From contig CACRXP010000722.1 in NCBI GenBank assembly GCA_902702965.1, positions 31,965-95,964 on the forward strand: a DNA stretch of 64,000 nt, read 5' to 3'. The DNA comes from Spirometra erinaceieuropaei (Eukaryota; Platyhelminthes; Cestoda; Diphyllobothriidea; Diphyllobothriidae). Under the pieces are notes generated by a model that had not been told where the DNA came from, ran no database searches, and saw only the letters and a program-made list of their open reading frames with translations. The translations under genes were made by a program, and so were the position numbers. Shown here piece after piece: positions 39,416-64,000 of this stretch (its first letter is position 1; every line of letters starts with the position of its first letter).

Positions 39416-40950
39416 ATTAAGTGAAACTAAATGTTCCGGTGCTCGAAACCTCTTCTTTTTCACCTACCATTCTCGGAGCTAAGGTCATGAAAAGTGTGAT
39501 AGGATCCACAGGCTACAGACAATTACTTGGGTTACTTCAGTCTACCACTGCCGATACATTAACTCCCGCGACCTCTACAAGCACCCACCTCCCCGGGACT
39601 TCGGTCTCCGGTACCCCCGGCCTGTCCCTTTCAATATTCGCTTGGTTGACTACAAGCCTACTGGGCACCAATTCATGACGTCTAATTTTTTTTTCTATTT
39701 TTTAAATTTGAAAACGTAAGAACGGTTTATGTTCCTGATAATATGGAGAAATACATTGAGAACAGGTCACCGAAGAGAAAATCGATTATTGTACGGCTAC
39801 GAAAGTGTCGTCAGACACACTTATTGGTACGGTAAAGGTAAATACGAAACGCACACCGCCGGAGAGACTCCACTCTGGGAGTGGCCAGAAAAGATGGTCT
39901 CCCGAATTTATATTTCCACAGTCCGCATTCAAAAGCAACTGCCTATCTGTGAAATTAAAAAACCACAATCAATGCTTCGAAATAAGCCCTTCTAGCCTCC
40001 GTCCTAAAGTTGATAAATTTGTGCTGAAATCCATCAGCCACTGCGGATTATAAGGTTCGTAATATTCACGGGCTGCCAACAATGCGGTCAGCAACATAAA
40101 AATGCTGAATGAATCATCGTATCGACAACACAGATACTAGCTAAAAGTCACGACACGTGTGTAGCCTAGAACGGCTTCTCCCGAGGGATTTACTGCAAGA
40201 TTACGCATCGCTTTCCGATAAAAATTTAAAAAGACGGCACTAAGAACCTGGAGTCCATGCCAGAAAACACACGGAGGACGCTGGGAGACGCACCGATGAG
40301 TCGAACCCCCCGAAGTCAGGTCACACAACGGCACGAAATTGGCGATGCACGCGCACGGGCCTCTAGGTAACACCGGGCGAATCAATCAGTATGTGCCCAT
40401 CCTACTGACAGCCTGTTAGCGGCTTGTGAATATTACGCGACTACTCAGCAGTAGCTGGTGGATTTCAGCCCAGATAAGCCGACTATCGAAACGAGCCCAG
40501 AAGGATTTTTTCCGACGGATTTACTCCAAGTTCGCGCACTGATTACCGAGGAAATTAAAAGATCGCATCACTACCCGAAGGCACACGGGGAAGGCTGAGG
40601 AACTCACTGATGAGCTGAACACCTCGCAGCTGCGTCACGAAGCGGCATAAAACAGGTGTCTGCATTCTGCGTTAGTGTGCATGGTCTCAGTGTAGTGAGT
40701 CAGGTAGTAAGAGTAAGTTGTCTGTTTGCAGTTATTCGTATTATGCGTCTCGCAGTCTCGGTAGAAACATCGCTCAAATCTCACTAGACTCGCTCTGGGA
40801 ATCCGAAATAAAGAAACTTTGATTATTAGCACAGTTGGAGGGCGGCATCCGACACATCAGGTCCCCAGGGTCCTCCACGCTGATTGGAGGGGCCAGCGAC
40901 TCGAGTCTGCTTAAGGCTCGCTGGTTGTGTTGCGAGTGTAAAGGCCCTGC
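39416..40950. repeat. Intergenic with family 3 repeat pieces
   Basis: Bases 39420-39475 repeat the PLE 3' end (TGTTCCGGTGCTCGAAACC). Pieces of dispersed family 3 lie at about 40000-40390 (CCAGAAAACACACGGAGG) and 40530-40660 (CCGAGGAAATTAAAAGATC, AACACCTCGCAGCTGCGTC). The remainder is unassigned. Confidence 0.45.
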
Positions 40951-41023
40951 CCCCCCCCCACCTGAAAACCGCACACGGGTTTCCATTAACGGATGGAACG
41001 TTAATCCGATTCGCTGACAAACT

Positions 41024-41029
41024 TTTATT
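41024..41029 (-). terminator. Polyadenylation signal AATAAA of SMC3
   Basis: AATAAA on the - strand (TTTATT on +), about 165 bp past the SMC3 stop, followed by a GTTTGT-containing stretch. It is the first canonical hexamer after the stop. Confidence 0.7.
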
Positions 41030-41194
41030 TGCAGATAAATGTAGAAAAACAAATGCTGCATTGTTTCTGGTGTTGCGACAGTAGGAATAAGTGAACACGA
41101 TTATAGGGGAGGATGGGAAAGATGTACAAATGAAAAGGTGTGGTAAGAGGAACATAAAAAAGTTCATGCAAATCGATCTGGTGTGACGCACACG

Positions 41195-64000
<22,806 letters not shown>

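Overview
This is eukaryotic DNA, most likely from a parasitic flatworm with a repeat-rich genome. A diphyllobothriidean tapeworm such as Spirometra or a relative is my best guess, but this is inference. The reasons are multi-kilobase introns, short exons with GT-AG borders, many degraded Penelope-like retroelements with GIY-YIG nuclease domains, several tRNA-derived SINE families, and degenerate TTAGGG-type repeats inside mobile elements. There is no sign of bacterial operons, rRNA or CRISPR.

Two host genes converge. On the + strand, positions 1-23364 hold five spliced exons (1-181, 2234-2511, 7572-7755, 18067-18488, 22873-23364) of a gene whose start lies left of the window. Splice phases join all five, but I do not recognise the protein. 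On the - strand, 64000-41195 holds 15 exons of cohesin subunit SMC3. It runs from within the N-terminal head domain (about 147 residues lie beyond the right edge) through the hinge to the complete C-terminal ATPase head, with a stop at 41195 and an AATAAA signal at 41029-41024.

Between the two genes (23.4-41.2 kb) and inside their introns the DNA is almost all repeats. There are at least eleven fragments of Penelope-like elements (PLEs). Two of them, at 36.5 and 38.9 kb, look like short non-autonomous elements bounded by inverted terminal repeats. Two tRNA-SINE families and several dispersed 200-500 bp families are also present. A further family has 25-bp inverted repeats, 8-bp target duplications and a core of degenerate telomere-like repeats (43891-44298 and 49949-50619).

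The most gene-like content of the intergenic region is a tandem pair of related cassettes at about 32.0-35.1 kb. They encode a coiled-coil plus DUF4806-like protein. The left copy is dead (nonsense codon, frameshift, truncation). The right copy keeps a splice-consistent DUF4806 region with introns of only 36-86 bp, although its upstream exons run into an in-frame TAA.
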